Part shown: in pieces, positions 63,226-64,000 of the stretch
Position numbering within the stretch: position 1 is the stretch's first letter
How the letters are laid out: each line of letters begins with the position of its first letter
Assembly: GCA_002007465.1 (NCBI GenBank)
Contig: LNAC01000008.1
Span: 6,761,487 to 6,825,486, forward strand
Direction of reading: 5' to 3'
Length of the DNA stretch: 64,000 nt
Source of the DNA: Ailurus styani
Taxonomy: Eukaryota; Chordata; Mammalia; Carnivora; Ailuridae
Notes under the pieces: model-generated
Database searches by the model: none
What the model saw: the letters and a program-made list of their open reading frames with translations, nothing else
What the model was told of the DNA's origin: nothing
Position numbers and translations under genes: made by a program

Positions 63226-64000
63226 CTGCGAGAGAGAGAAAAGGTCGTTTTTTACAAACCCGCTTTGCTGCAGAACACAAAGTAGACAGACCTATTACCA
63301 TTCGCATGTGCCCCGAGACAAATGATGTCCGAGAAAAACAGTAATTTTTCTTTTTAAAATGCAGTATTATTATTATTATTATTGCTGATATAATAAAGCA
63401 GAAAAAAGTCAGGTGGGTGTGAAATTAGGAAATCTATAAAAACAGTTTCAGGAGCCATTACTGACAATTTAACAAATGAAATCTTCGTGTGAAATGAGGA
63501 CAAAAGGAAAACACGGCAGTACAGTACAAAAAAGGTATTTCCGTGAAAAAGGTTATTTCTGTAAGACGCGCATTTGAATCTCTGGATTTCTATTTTAATT
63601 TTGATGCCGGTTAGGCAGATGGGGATTTGGGAGTTCTTACCGATAGGGGGCAAAATGGCCTTTGCAAAGGAGATTAACAGGCAGCCACTAAATGTTCATT
63701 TTAAAACAGAAATTTCATCTTATTTTTCAAAGCAGCCTTAAAATACAGATAGTCAGCAAGAGCCTGTGCACGGTCCCCTGCATGCAAAGAGCACATTTAG
63801 GGTAATGAACGCAAAATCACCTGACATTTCCCTCTCACCTAATAGATAGAGTTGGTGACAGAAATCCTATAAGGCAGGCTTCCTCGGACTCCCTGGTGCT
63901 AGCTCATGGATGCTGGGGAGTAAAGGAAACAGCACTGCCCTCTATTCTCTGAGAGCCTTGAGAGGGGAGTCTGTGGGTGTGCAGAAGCATGAGTGTGTGC
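63226..64000 (-). other. LARS2: LARS2 intron upstream of the GGKEHA exon (partial)
   Basis: Intronic sequence running off the right edge. It contains a small (ATT)n microsatellite at about 63364-63383. No further exon is seen. Confidence 0.8.
63364..63383 (+). repeat. (ATT)n microsatellite
   Basis: About 7 ATT units. Confidence 0.9.

Overview
This is a stretch of mammalian nuclear DNA, almost certainly from a caniform carnivore. More than 25 copies of the tRNA-Lys-derived carnivore SINE (CAN-SINE, SINEC) lie on both strands. They are recognisable by the GGGTGGCTCAG head, the GGCTCAGGTCATGATC body, a pyrimidine-rich stretch and an AATAAATAAAATCTT plus poly(A) tail. Many carry the variant head GTGGGTTAAAGCCTCTGCC with the tail CTACTTGTGATCTCTCTCTG, which I associate with mustelids (ferret, mink, otter and relatives); that narrower assignment is inference.

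The only protein-coding gene I can support is LARS2, nuclear-encoded mitochondrial leucyl-tRNA synthetase, on the minus strand. Its last eight coding exons lie at 63225-63088, 50092-49992, 47687-47505, 46393-46224, 44875-44798, 41186-41075, 28712-28585 and 23986-23807. All introns have GT-AG borders and all junction phases match. Together the exons encode one split codon plus 362 residues, which corresponds to residues 541-903 of a 903-residue protein (the human length). They cover the second half of the catalytic core including the KMSKS loop, the anticodon-binding helical bundle and the C-terminal domain. The 5' exons (HIGH motif, editing domain) lie beyond the right edge. A 3' UTR of about 1.1 kb ends near an AATAAA at 22682-22677.

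Layout: 1-620 is a CpG-island-like segment that may be the promoter of the next gene (LIMD1 lies downstream of LARS2 in other mammals). About 620-22650 is intergenic, with old L2, MIR and MER repeats, several CAN-SINEs and a large TG-rich repeat. From 22.7 to 63.2 kb is LARS2; its two largest introns (12-13 kb) are full of SINEs and decayed L1. From 63226 to the end is the next upstream intron.

I found no hidden new gene system. The points worth a second look are structural: two independent SINE-in-SINE insertions at the same internal target site, two more SINEs inserted into SINE A-tails, a 160-bp direct duplication flanking one LARS2 exon, a perfect 20-bp-arm inverted repeat, a 5'-truncated L1 with target-site duplication, and two sequence-quality flags.
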